Assembly (NCBI RefSeq): GCF_002217755.1
Contig: NZ_BCFL01000032.1
Coordinates: forward strand, 62,001 to 126,000
Reading direction: 5' to 3'
DNA length: 64,000 nt
Source: Streptomyces hyaluromycini
Lineage (GTDB): Bacteria; Actinomycetota; Actinomycetes; Streptomycetales; Streptomycetaceae
Part shown: positions 25,662 through 34,400 of the stretch, in pieces
How the letters are laid out: each line of letters starts with the position of its first letter
How positions within the stretch are numbered: the stretch's first letter is position 1
Notes under the pieces: model-generated
The model's database searches: none
The model's input: the letters and a program-made list of their open reading frames with translations, nothing else
What the model was told of the DNA's origin: nothing
Position numbers and translations under genes: made by a program

Positions 25662-26266
25662 GGCGTCCCGCCGGTCTGATCCTCGGCACCCTCCGGCAAG
25701 GCGTAACGCAGCAGCCTGACGCCACGGGCGTCGTCCGGACGCGCGGCCTCGTCGCGCATCACGTAGGGGGCGAGAATGCGCTCGATCGCGTCCTCGATGG
25801 CTGCGAGTTCGTCGGTGGAGACGACAACACGGGTGTTGGCCAGACCTGCAAGCCGTCGCCACACCGGATCGAGCTTGGGTTCGACCTCGGCAGCCCACCG
25901 GTTCGGCAGGTCGCCTGAGCGCAGGAACATCTCTCGGGACAGGACCCGCGCAGCCGACCAGCCCTCCTCATCGTCCGGATCCTCCGGCGCCTCGAACCGG
26001 AAGCCCCGTGCCACCGCCTCCCACCGTCTGTGGCGACGGTCCGGGCCGGGCTCGGCATCGCGGACCAGACCGAAGCTCGCCAGATGCCGCAGATGCCAGC
26101 TGGTCACTGACGGGGTTGCTCCCACATCGGGCGCGAGTTGCGTCGCTGTTGCCGGCCCGTGTCGCTGCAGGCGTTCGAGGATCGCCAGCCGCACCGGGTG
26201 CGCCAGCGCCCGCATCGCCTGCCGATCAGTGATCTCGATATCGCCCAGACGATTACCAGAATCCAT
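25658..26266 (-). CDS. ArsR-type winged-helix regulator, 202 aa
   Basis: ATG 26266 is preferred; the GTG seven codons upstream lies inside the operator palindrome. The N-terminal domain is a winged helix: AMRALAHPVRLAILERLQRH, then ATQLAPDVGATPSVTSWHLR and HLASFGLV, the ArsR/helix_turn_helix_5 pattern. No metal-binding Cys pair is seen, so it probably senses an organic ligand through its C-terminal domain of about 110 residues. It precedes the MFS efflux gene with a 4-bp overlap, and two identical palindromes lie just upstream of its start, so it most likely represses its own operon until the efflux substrate appears. Confidence 0.82.
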   Translation of the reverse strand: MDSGNRLGDIEITDRQAMRALAHPVRLAILERLQRHGPATATQLAPDVGATPSVTSWHLRHLASFGLVRDAEPGPDRRHRRWEAVARGFRFEAPEDPDDEEGWSAARVLSREMFLRSGDLPNRWAAEVEPKLDPVWRRLAGLANTRVVVSTDELAAIEDAIERILAPYVMRDEAARPDDARGVRLLRYALPEGAEDQTGGTP

Positions 26267-26269
26267 AAC

Positions 26270-26310
26270 GTGAGAGATTCCTCTCACATATCGTGAGAGT
26301 CAAGTCTCAC
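26270..26310. promoter_or_regulatory. two palindromic operators, GTGAGA-N6-TCTCAC
   Basis: Two 18-bp palindromes of identical architecture lie at 26270-26287 and 26293-26310, 23 bp centre to centre, directly upstream of the regulator start. The arms GTGAGA/TCTCAC are perfect in both copies. The arrangement suggests cooperative binding of two dimers of the adjacent winged-helix protein, blocking the shared promoter of regulator and MFS gene. Confidence 0.8.
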
Positions 26311-26424
26311 ATCTCCCGCACCTGTTGCGCGTCCCAGCGGAGCAGGTGCGATCAAGTGCGGGCGGCGGGCTGACAGGCCAGGTCAGGACGCTGGTCAAGC
26401 GGCAGGTCCCGGACCAGACAGCTG

Positions 26425-26988
26425 CTACGAGTTCTCGATTCGGATCATGCGCCGGAGGCTCGCTCGGGCGGCGACGAGGTCGTCGTTGGCCTCGGCGAGT
26501 TTCCGTTTAAGTTCCTGATTCTCATGTAGGAGCTGGGTGAGCTGGCTGTGCAGCTCTTGATTCTGTGCGGTCAGTTCCCCGATCCGGTCCGTGAGGTCGG
26601 TCGCCTGTAGTTGGTCGAGTTGTCGGCCGAGTTGACGCTGCAGGGCTTCCTTGAGGTCGCCGACCTGGCCGCGGAGTCGTTTGTTGTCAGCGCGTAGAAC
26701 TTCCAGGTCGGTGCGCGTATTCATGGCACCGCTCGCCGCCCGAGGTGCGTCGCCTCTGGTTGCGGTGCGGGCCTGCTGGGTGCGGGCGGCTTCGATGTGC
26801 TCGCGGACGCCGGGGGCGTAGACGAGCCAGTTCGAGACGCCCGCTGCCTTGGCGACCGCGGTGAAGGTGACCGGCTCGCCGCGGGTGAGGAGGTCATCGA
26901 GGGTGTGCAGGACCCGAGCGCGTTTGTCGCGGCTGTCCTTGCGGCGGGCCTCGCGAAGCACCTGGCCGGGGAGTCGTGGACTGGTCAC
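26425..26988 (-). CDS. tnpC: TnpC-like transposition accessory protein (DUF6262 type), 187 aa
   Basis: GTG 26988 overlaps the tnpB stop by 4 bp (GTGA). The N-terminal half contains a helix-turn-helix-like stretch (PVTFTAVAKAAGVSNWLVYA). The C-terminal half, about residues 95-180, is a long coiled coil (LEVLRADNKRLRGQVGDL, later LTQLLHENQELKRKLAEAN). In Tn554 the third gene, tnpC, encodes a small protein affecting transposition frequency and orientation; position, size and coiled coil fit that role here, though direct sequence similarity to staphylococcal TnpC is not claimed. It is the last gene of the recombinase operon. Confidence 0.75.
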   Translation of the reverse strand: MTSPRLPGQVLREARRKDSRDKRARVLHTLDDLLTRGEPVTFTAVAKAAGVSNWLVYAPGVREHIEAARTQQARTATRGDAPRAASGAMNTRTDLEVLRADNKRLRGQVGDLKEALQRQLGRQLDQLQATDLTDRIGELTAQNQELHSQLTQLLHENQELKRKLAEANDDLVAARASLRRMIRIENS

Positions 26989-29504
26989 GAGGCCCCCTGG
27001 CCGCGGTTGATGACGGTGAGCGGGAGCAAGGTGTGACCGTCGGCGGCGCGGGCTTTGCGTAGGATCCGTGCGGCTTCCTCGATCTCGGTCTGCTGATCGG
27101 TGGGGAGTTCCGCGAGCTGTTTGTGCATCTTCTCGGCGACTTCGGTGTAGGCGTCTATCTGGTCGGTGAGGTTGCGGGTGACGAAGTCGGCTGCGTCCAG
27201 CGCGTGAGCGGTCTCGCGGTCGGTGCGCAGCTGGTGGAGGTGTTCTTCGATGGCGGGCAGGTAGGAGGGGTCGGGGCGGTAGAAGCCGCAGCCAGCGCAT
27301 TGGAAGCGCAGCGGGCAACTCTTCCCGCCGGCTTTGATGTTCGTCGGCTCGGTGCAGTTGCCGTAGGGCACGGCGACGGAACGTGCTTGGTAGGCGGTGG
27401 TCGAGGCCATGGGCGCGGGTTTCCCGGAGCGGTCGACGACCTGCAGGCGCATGGTGGCCACGGCGGCGCGTTTGCGTTCCAGGGAGACCTTGTAATAGCC
27501 CATGGTGGTGTCTACCGAGCGATGGTCCATCAGATCGCGCAGCACGTCGGGGCGCACCCCCGCGTCGGCGTGCCGTTGTGCGTAAGAGTGCCGGAACGCA
27601 TACGGGAAGATTCCGGCGGTGTCGTAGGGCAGCGGGGCGCCGTCGCGATCGAGGTTCCCGGAGTGGAGGGCGGGCAGGGCGTCGGCCCAGGCACGGATCG
27701 CCCGAGCCAGGTTACCGGACACCAGGTGCGGCACCCCGGTGTCGGCGGAGATCGCCGGGAACAGATAGGTGCGGCTGCGCGGCGGCAGGTTCAGCTTCTC
27801 GCGTCGCCGGATCCAGCGCTGGATCGCACTGGCGGTGTCGGTTGTGATCGGCAGGCGACGGCGGTAGCGCTTCTTCTTGTGGTTGTCCCAGATAAGCGTG
27901 ACGTCGTCGCCGTCAATCTCCAGGTAGTTGGTCTTGAGTGAGCACACCTCGATGGGGCGGCGCCCGGTGTCACGGAGCACCACGTACGCGGTCTGGAACA
28001 TCAGTTGCACATCGGCGGGCGCCATCTGGCCGTAAGGGAAGCCGACACCGAGAGTGTTCACGTGCGCGTCGAGCTGGGCGATGACCGGCTCGGGGATGGC
28101 CTTGCCGGCCTCCTCGTCCTCGCGTTCCTCAGTGGGGATCATGTGCGACTGGTGGCGGGCGAAGCCGCCGGCCAGCTCCTCCAGAAGCCCGGCCTTGCGG
28201 CCGAAGTCCAGCAGCTGGAAGAACTTCGTCAGAAGGTCACGGCGGACGGTGAAGACGTATCGTTCGCCGTCCGGTTTGCGAGCGTCTTTGAACGCCTCCA
28301 CCACCGCATCCATGTCGGCGAACGTCAGACTGGCCGGGTCATGCCCGCCGCCCGGACGGGCCTGCAGTGTCACCGAGGCGCGCAGGCAGGAGTCCAAGGT
28401 GCGGCGCAGCACGAACGTGTCCGGGTCCATGGCCCGTGCCCACTCCAGCGCCGCGTGACGCAGCCATGGCTGGGCGATCTTCGTGAAGTCGATCGTGCCC
28501 TGGTTGTAGCGGCGGCCGGAGCGGCTGTAGCGCGAGGCCAGCTTGGCGCTGACCGCGTCCCACACCTCGCCATCGCGCGGACCCCGCCCCAGGGCCTGCT
28601 CGTATCCGGCTCTAGCGTGCCGGAAGAACTCCTTGACGTGCGCACGGGTGTTGTTCGACGCCCGCTCCACCAGCAACAAAGCCTCCGCCCGGTCGATGAG
28701 CAGCAGACTCTCGGTGCCGGCAATAGTGCGCACCATGTGGCGCACGCACTGGGTGTCCAGCTTCGCGCCGCGCGCATCACGCTGCTGCAGCGCGTACAAG
28801 AATTCCAAGCACACCAGCTCGCCGAGGGGACGCAGCGAGAACTGATGCTGCAGCAGGAACGGGATCTGTCCCTCTGCCCAGGACGCCGCGTCCGACCCTG
28901 CCTCCCCACGCCGGGCGGCCGCCGCCCGGGCCCGGTGGTGATACGCGCACAGAACTCGACGCGGCGCTGCCGCACTGGCGCACCCTGGCACCGCGCAGGC
29001 AGGGACCTGGTCCTCGATCGGCACCCCTGACTCTGCCGCCCAGGCTGTCAGCTCCGCACCGGTGAAGGTCGGCCGTCCGGAGTGCTTGCGCCAGCCCTGG
29101 TAGTGGACAATGCACAGCCCCCGCGAGGAGGCCGGGTAGCCGCAACGGCGCCCCGCGCGCTGGACAGCGCAGCGAGCCGGATCCTGCCCGCCGGCGACCG
29201 CCAAACGCGCCGGTACATAGACGGCGGCGAACTCCTCAGCCGACTGGCCACCGGCTTTCATCTGCTGGGCGCACCGAAAGCAGAAGCTGTTGGTGTGCAC
29301 CACCGTGGAACAGGCCACGGTCCGGCAGGAGTAGGCGCGGGTGCGCGGATTGTCCACATCGCCGGTGAACAGCAGCGACAGCCCGTCCCACTCCCCAGGC
29401 CGCCAGTCGGCTTCAACGGCGCTGTCCAGCCAGCGTTTCCACGCCTGCAGATCGATGCCCTCCGGGCCGCTCTCGGCCAGCTCCGTGACGACGGCCAGCG
29501 TCAT
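26985..29504 (-). CDS. tnpB: TnpB-type large tyrosine recombinase, 839 aa
   Basis: ATG 29504 overlaps the tnpA stop by 4 bp. Catalytic boxes of a tyrosine recombinase are present: VVLRDTGRRPIEVCSL (first Arg, about residue 515), FRHSYAQRHADAGVRP (His-x-x-Arg-like box, about 638), and LMDHRSVDTTMGYYKVS (His and the nucleophile Tyr, about 671). Cysteine pairs in the N-terminal third (CRTVACSTVVHTNSFCFRCA and similar) and at CPLRFQCAGCGF after the catalytic domain suggest zinc-binding modules. The size exceeds Tn554 TnpB (about 630 aa) because of the N-terminal extension. It should act with TnpA and TnpC on the element ends. Confidence 0.85.
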   Translation of the reverse strand: MTLAVVTELAESGPEGIDLQAWKRWLDSAVEADWRPGEWDGLSLLFTGDVDNPRTRAYSCRTVACSTVVHTNSFCFRCAQQMKAGGQSAEEFAAVYVPARLAVAGGQDPARCAVQRAGRRCGYPASSRGLCIVHYQGWRKHSGRPTFTGAELTAWAAESGVPIEDQVPACAVPGCASAAAPRRVLCAYHHRARAAAARRGEAGSDAASWAEGQIPFLLQHQFSLRPLGELVCLEFLYALQQRDARGAKLDTQCVRHMVRTIAGTESLLLIDRAEALLLVERASNNTRAHVKEFFRHARAGYEQALGRGPRDGEVWDAVSAKLASRYSRSGRRYNQGTIDFTKIAQPWLRHAALEWARAMDPDTFVLRRTLDSCLRASVTLQARPGGGHDPASLTFADMDAVVEAFKDARKPDGERYVFTVRRDLLTKFFQLLDFGRKAGLLEELAGGFARHQSHMIPTEEREDEEAGKAIPEPVIAQLDAHVNTLGVGFPYGQMAPADVQLMFQTAYVVLRDTGRRPIEVCSLKTNYLEIDGDDVTLIWDNHKKKRYRRRLPITTDTASAIQRWIRRREKLNLPPRSRTYLFPAISADTGVPHLVSGNLARAIRAWADALPALHSGNLDRDGAPLPYDTAGIFPYAFRHSYAQRHADAGVRPDVLRDLMDHRSVDTTMGYYKVSLERKRAAVATMRLQVVDRSGKPAPMASTTAYQARSVAVPYGNCTEPTNIKAGGKSCPLRFQCAGCGFYRPDPSYLPAIEEHLHQLRTDRETAHALDAADFVTRNLTDQIDAYTEVAEKMHKQLAELPTDQQTEIEEAARILRKARAADGHTLLPLTVINRGQGAS

Positions 29505-30667
29505 GCCTGAACCTTCCGACCGGCTGCGACCCGAGTCACGGCGTCCCGAAGCTCCTCATCACCGGCGTGCAGATACACATCCAGCGACGACGCCGAGGCG
29601 TGACCGAGGAGCCGCTGCACCACATCGCGGTCGACACCCGCACGGATCCAGCGGGTGGCCGCGGAGTGCCGCAACATGTGCGGGCGGGCCTCGAACCCCA
29701 CCCGCCGCGCAAGCCGGTCGAACATGTCCTTCGCGGCCACATACGTCATCGGCCGGCCCCGCCGCCCTGCATACAGGTTCACGAACACGCAGTCGCTGTC
29801 CACCTCACCCGGCAACTGCGCGGCCCGCTCATGCAGATATTCCGTATACCCGTCGACCAGGTCCTCGGTCACCGGGATCCACCGCGAGAAACGCGACTTG
29901 GCCAGCGCCCCGTTGGCATTCAGCCTGCGCCGAACATGCACGTGCGGCCCCGCCACCTGGCAGCCCAGCATCGTGGAGTTCGGCAGCAGGTGCATGTCCT
30001 GCCGGTGCAGCCCCAACGCCTCACCGATCCGCATCCCGGTGCAGGCCAGCAGCGACACCAAGAAGCGGTCCCGGCCCCGAACGGCGACCGCCCGGAGCTG
30101 CTCGATCTGCTCATCCGACAGCCACTGCGGGCCTTCCACCGCCGCGGGATACTTCAGCATCCGTGACCGGACGCTGCGGAACTGGCCCTGTTCCCCCGGG
30201 TCGAATCCCGACGGCAGATACGCGAGATACCGCGGCTCCGTCAACGACGCCGCCACCTCGGCCGGCACCCAGCCCTGCCGGCTCCCGAACCGCAGGAACT
30301 CGCACACCGCGGTCATCACCGCGTTCGCCGTCGCCTCGGTACGAAACCGCGGCATCCCGCCACCGTCACGCCCACGCGTTGGCAGTGGTTCCGCCACTAG
30401 CGACCGCAGGAACCGAGCCAGATCAAGCAGTCCCGGGCGAGCCCAGTCCACTCCATTCGCCTCGCACCACGACAGGTACACCGCCACACGGCCGGCGTAC
30501 ACCCGCTCGGTGTTCGACGACCGGCCCCGCGCCCGCAGCCCCGCCAAGAACGCACAAGACTTTTCGTGCAGCGAGAACCCGTCATCCACAACAACCCAGG
30601 TTATGGACCCATCCACCGGCCCCAGCGCCCTCTCAGCGCGATACCCACCCATCATGATCACGAACAT
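29501..30667 (-). CDS. tnpA: TnpA-type tyrosine recombinase, 388 aa
   Basis: All catalytic residues are in place: Arg213 (LLACTGMRIGEALGL), Lys257, His330 and Arg333 (RPHMLRHSAATRWIRAG), His356 (LLGHAS) and the nucleophile Tyr365 (SLDVYLHAG). The N-terminal domain (about residues 40-140) is a core-binding domain. The gene starts only 93 bp inside the right border of the element, as expected when the promoter is near the end, and overlaps tnpB by 4 bp. It belongs to the Tn554 TnpA group. The intact set of residues suggests an active enzyme. Confidence 0.88.
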   Translation of the reverse strand: MFVIMMGGYRAERALGPVDGSITWVVVDDGFSLHEKSCAFLAGLRARGRSSNTERVYAGRVAVYLSWCEANGVDWARPGLLDLARFLRSLVAEPLPTRGRDGGGMPRFRTEATANAVMTAVCEFLRFGSRQGWVPAEVAASLTEPRYLAYLPSGFDPGEQGQFRSVRSRMLKYPAAVEGPQWLSDEQIEQLRAVAVRGRDRFLVSLLACTGMRIGEALGLHRQDMHLLPNSTMLGCQVAGPHVHVRRRLNANGALAKSRFSRWIPVTEDLVDGYTEYLHERAAQLPGEVDSDCVFVNLYAGRRGRPMTYVAAKDMFDRLARRVGFEARPHMLRHSAATRWIRAGVDRDVVQRLLGHASASSLDVYLHAGDEELRDAVTRVAAGRKVQA

Positions 30668-30750
30668 ACCTAACGTCCCTACAGCTCTCGGATACTGGTC
30701 ACGAGGCAGACGGTCAGGGACAAAGACTCATGTCCCTGCCGGACTGCAGG

Positions 30751-30760
30751 AGCTATAGAT
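30751..30760. repeat. right terminal inverted sequence AGCTATAGAT
   Basis: This is the reverse complement of the left-end ATCTATAGCT (15744-15753) and forms the last 10 bp of the element at its right border. It is a candidate recombinase binding site. Confidence 0.6.
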
Positions 30761-30765
30761 ATCCA
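30761..30765. repeat. 5-bp direct repeat ATCCA, right border of the Tn554-like element
   Basis: This is the second copy of the ATCCA that borders the element on the left. It belongs to the codons for Leu-Asp of the host ABC gene (TANLD). Confidence 0.75.
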
Positions 30766-32518
30766 GGTTCGCCGTCGGCTCGTCGAGGACCAGCAGACCG
30801 GCCTGGCGGAAGAACGCTCTCGCCAGGGCGATGCGCTGCCACTGGCCGCCGCTGAGCTCCTCCCCGTTGAGCCACTCGCGGGCCAGGAGGGTGTCCAGGC
30901 CGGCACCGAGCTTGTCGACGACTTCGTCGGCGTCGGCCGCCTCGCACGCCTCGCGGACCGCCGCGTCGCCGCGCGCTGTGGGCTGTCCCTGGGTCACGTT
31001 CTCGCGCACGGTCAGCGGCCAGTGCGCGTAGTTCTGCGGCACGAGAGCGACCTGCTGCCACAGGGCCTGCGGGTCGGCGTCGCCGGTGGGAACGCCATCC
31101 CACAGCACCTGTCCGCCTGTGGGCAGGTAGAGACCGCTGACCAGCTTCGACAGCGTCGACTTGCCCGAGCCGTTGAAGCCCACTAGCGCGGTGACCTCGC
31201 CGCGGCGCAAGGTGAGGGAGACGTCGGACAGCGCGTCGTGCTCCTTGCCGGCGTACCGGTGGGTGACCGACTTGACCTCGATCGTCTTCGGCGACTCGGG
31301 ACGGCGCGCGCCCCGGCGCATGCGGAAGCCGCCGGCCTTTTCGAGGAAGCCGGTCCAGTCGTCCATGTACAGCCCGGTCCGCACGGCGCGCGCACCGACG
31401 GCTACCAGACCGCGGACCGACGTGCCTACCGTCTGCAGGGCGAAGACAGCCGTCCCGGCATGCCCGACGGTGATACGGCCGGTCGCGAGCAGCCACACGA
31501 CCGCCGCCCACACCACCGCCGACCCCAGCCCTCCGCACAGCGCGCCGACCAGGGACATCCGGGCGCCCTTGTCGGCTGCGGCCCGGTCCTCGCGGTTGAT
31601 TCGGGCGACCGTGTGCCGGTACCGGCCGGACAGGAAGTCGGCCATGGTGCCGGCGCGGATCTGGTCGGCGGCGTCCTTGGTGTAGATGTGCCAGCGCAGC
31701 ACCGACAGCATCCGGTTGTCGCCGTTGCTGCGGAGGTTCGCCAGGTACCGGACGCGCGCGGCGCTGACCTGGGCCAGGGCCTGCGGCAGGCTGGCTGCGA
31801 CGAGGAGAGGGAGAAGGACCCAGTGCACGCCGGTCAGTACGATCGCCCCGGCGAGGAAGCTGGCGCCCGAGGCGATCAGGTCCTGGCCCTCGTTGATCAG
31901 GTCGCCGGTGACCTGGGCGCCGCGGTCGGCGGCTTCCCGGTCGCGGTTGAAGTCGGGGTCGTCGTAGGCGCACAGCTCCACCTCGGCGCAGCCGGTGAGG
32001 AGCATGTGCTCGGCCTCGCGTGACATCAGCGGGCCCAGCCGAGAGGAGAGCCAGTTGACGGTGATCCCGAGGAGCGCGCGCACGCCGGCGGCTCCGGCGA
32101 GCAGGGCGACGGAGGACCACGCCTGAAGGAGCCGGTGGTAGACGTCTCCGCTGCGCAGCAGGGCGGTCAGGGTGCCGGCGATGGCGACCAGGCCCAGGGC
32201 CTGCATGACGCCGGTGACGGTCTGGCACAGCAGGAGGCCGACGGTTGCTCGTGGGTCGACGCGCCAGGCGAGAGCCAGCGAGCGGCGCACCAGTTGCGGC
32301 AGGCGGCGGGCCATGTCGCGCATCCGGATTGAGCGGCCGGCTGCCTCTCGGCTGCCGGTCAGGTCGACGTACCGCATCTGCGGCTCAGGAGCGGTCGCGG
32401 GCGAAGTGCCGTCCGGCGAGGGTGCGGACGTTCTGGCGGACGGCGCGGAGGGGGACGCTGCGGGGGTGGTGCGCGGTCCCGGAACACTGTCGGGTGATGC
32501 ATCGGTGGGCTCACTCAT
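30761..32518 (-). pseudogene. ABC exporter (fused membrane and ATPase), N-terminal 586 codons, interrupted
   Basis: ATG 32518 starts a protein with a disordered Pro/Ser-rich first 50 residues, six transmembrane helices (about residues 95-395) and an ATPase domain: Walker A GFNGSGKST, Q-loop LVPQNY, signature ELSGGQWQR and Walker B LLVLDEP. The insertion follows TANLD; translation would continue 10 codons into the element and stop at 30728. Without H-loop and D-loop the ATPase is dead. The missing C-terminus is at 15488-15738. The intact gene would encode an exporter half-transporter of about 670 residues, first gene of the NUDIX/PCMT operon. Confidence 0.9.
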
Positions 32519-32893
32519 GCCGCCCACCCCGTATCCGGATGTGCTGAGCTGAGCTTGTCGTCAACGCTGTGCGTGATCACGCCGGGCCGCCGTTCGATTC
32601 CGGGAGGCTGCTGCAAGGGGGCAGGGGTGGGGTGCATGGCGTGTCCTCCGTCTGGGCGTCGGTGTGGCACTGATGCTCTAAAAACGCGCTGAACCTGGTC
32701 CCGTCACGGCCCGATCGGAGGGCATTTGCTGAACGCGAGTTCTAATGCCGGGTGCAGGGCGGGCGGGCTCTGGGCGGGCGCGACTCAAACTCGTTCGATC
32801 AGGGTGGTTCACTCCTTCAGGGGGTTGCGGACAGCACGCACCTGGCCGCGGCGGCTGTGCGGTGGTGTTCAGAGCAGGACGGGGCGGAGGGTG
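32519..32893. other. intergenic region upstream of the interrupted ABC operon
   Basis: These 375 bp carry no gene. The segment 32570-32730 contains the likely promoter of the minus-strand ABC operon; I could not pick a reliable -10/-35 pair by eye. A short inverted pair CGTGATCACG lies at about 32571-32580. Confidence 0.35.
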
Positions 32894-34021
32894 TCAGGTG
32901 TTGAGGACGGTGAAGGCGACGGAGGGGAGGCGGCGGCCGTTGACCTGGAGGGCGAGGGATTAGGAGCCCGGTGAGACCTTCCACCGTGCGGTCGAGCGCA
33001 GCGGGTGTGCCTCGGCGAGCCGCAGTTCTTGGCCGGCTTCGGCTGTGGCACGGTGCAGGAAGGAGACCTTCTCCCGCGGCTGGCCGTTCTGCCCCGTGGT
33101 GGCGATCACGATCATCACGTGGACTGGTGCGGTGGTGGTGGCGGTGAGAGCGGCGGAGAAGTTCAGGGTGTCGCCGTCGCGAAGTTCGGTGCGCTCCAGG
33201 ACGAGGGGGGTGAGCGTGATGGGCGCATCGTGGGCGTGGCCGAGGATGGCGTAGGCGGGCGGCCAGCCCTCCTTCAGCCGGTTGCGCAGGGAGCTCCGGG
33301 CGATGAAGGCGAAGTGCTCGTCTGCGAGTCGGCCCGACTGCTTCCACCGCTGAAGGGTGGTCAGCACGAGGTCGGGCTGGCTGGCGGCGATGTCGCTGAG
33401 GTGGTTGGCGACGGAGGTGCGGACATAGAGGTGAGCGTCGTCGTAGAGCTGATCGAGGACGGGCAGTGCCGCGTCGGCGGGCAGCTGGATCCGCGGAGCC
33501 CAGGGCAGCAGGGGTCGGGTGGCCTCGCTCGCCAGTCTGCGCACCCGGAAGTCCTCGTCACGGGTCCACGCGCCGACGGCCTTCATTGTCTCGTCGGGGA
33601 AGTCGGCGAGAAAGTGCCGCACCGGGAGCTCGGCGGAAAAGTACCCCGTCATGCGGGCCAGAGCGGCGAGCGCCTGGTCCAGGTGCTCAGCGGTACGCAG
33701 GTAGCGGGAGACCTAGTCGGAGTGGGGCGAGTAGATGTGCAGGCCGAAGTCGTTGGTCACGCCGGCGGCCTCGGGCGTCGGCGGGAGGGAGCGCAGCAGG
33801 ATGTCGAGCGCGTCGGGGCCGGTGACCGGAAGGTGGGCGTGCAGGCCCTCGCTGGTGCGGGCGATCCGGGCGCTGAGTTCCAGCCGGGGAAGGTCGGCCG
33901 TCACTGATTTTACGAAGCTGTCGATGTCGAACTCGGGGCAGGCCGAATGGACTTCGCGGCCGATGCGGGCGATGCGCTCGGCGTTGAGGGCGGTCTCTTT
34001 CAGGGGAACCTTCACGGTCAT
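32894..34021 (-). pseudogene. AlkC-like DNA alkylation repair protein with two nonsense codons
   Basis: Reading through two stops gives a single 375-residue frame from ATG 34021 to TGA 32894. It has the HEAT-repeat pattern of AlkC/AlkD-type DNA glycosylases: TGYFSAELPVRHFLADFPDE, then FRVRRLASEATRPLLPWAPR, LYDDAHLYVRTSVANHLSDI and a C-terminal beta domain ending RRLPSVAFTVLN. A TAG at 33713-33715 interrupts between SPHSD and VSRYLRTAEHL, and a TAA at 32960-32962 removes the last 22 residues. No frameshift is present, so inactivation is recent or the stops are sequencing errors. The intact enzyme would remove alkylated purines from DNA. Confidence 0.8.
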
Positions 34022-34104
34022 GGGCAAACCGTAGGGCTGGCTACGGGGGCAGCCCTCGCGTTCGCGCCGCGGGTCATCCGGCGGTGTGAACACGAGGCTT
34101 TCGG

Positions 34105-34400
34105 CTATCGGACGGCGGCGCGGTACAGCAGCCGGCGCCGGCGGGAGCTGTCGCAGAGGGAGGCGGTGTGGAGGGTGGCGAGGTTGTCACACACGACCAG
34201 GTCGCCCTGGCTCCGGCGGTGGCTGTAGACGTACGGCGCGCTGGTCGTGTGCTCCAGCAGTTCGCCGATCAGGGCGCGGCTCTCCTACTCGGGGAGTCCT
34301 GTGAGGCCGCTGATCACCATGGAGCCGAGCAGCAGCGAGCGGGTACCGGTGACCGGGTGGGTCACGGGCCGGCCCCACGGCAGACGGGGCCGGCCCGAAC
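34105..34400 (-). pseudogene. TauD/TfdA-family dioxygenase, C-terminal remnant with in-frame TAG
   Basis: The frame reads THPVTGTRSLLLGSMVISGL, then TAG at 34285-34287, and continues in the same frame with SRALIGELLEHTTSAPYVYS, HRRSQGDLVVCDNLATLHTA and a natural stop at 34105. This matches the end of alpha-ketoglutarate-dependent TauD-like dioxygenases, including the distal His (LATLHTA; metal ligand) and the Arg that binds the co-substrate (CDSSRRRRLLYR). The N-terminal half with the HxD motif is not found upstream of about 34400. The gene is dead and lies next to the AlkC-like pseudogene. Confidence 0.65.

Larger units (their letters stand above)
15739..30760. mobile_element. Tn554-like transposon, 15,022 bp, inserted in an ABC transporter gene
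   Basis: Both borders are fixed by the host gene: deleting 15739-30760 together with one ATCCA copy restores an uninterrupted ABC ATPase across its D-loop. At the right end three overlapping minus-strand genes encode two tyrosine recombinases and a small coiled-coil protein, the tnpA-tnpB-tnpC arrangement of Tn554 from Staphylococcus aureus. Short inverted sequences (ATCTATAGCT) lie at both ends. Cargo from left to right: gene fragments, an AT-rich stretch, a giant Rhs-type gene with a candidate immunity gene, an MFS efflux gene and its regulator. The element seems structurally complete, so it may still be mobile. Confidence 0.88.

Noticed and set aside
32894..34021. Stop-codon recoding (TAG/TAA read as sense) in the AlkC-like gene
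   Set aside because: Stops in the neighbouring TauD and nucleotidyltransferase remnants are of different types and lie in clearly truncated genes, so decay is simpler. No suppressor tRNA or recoding signal was seen.
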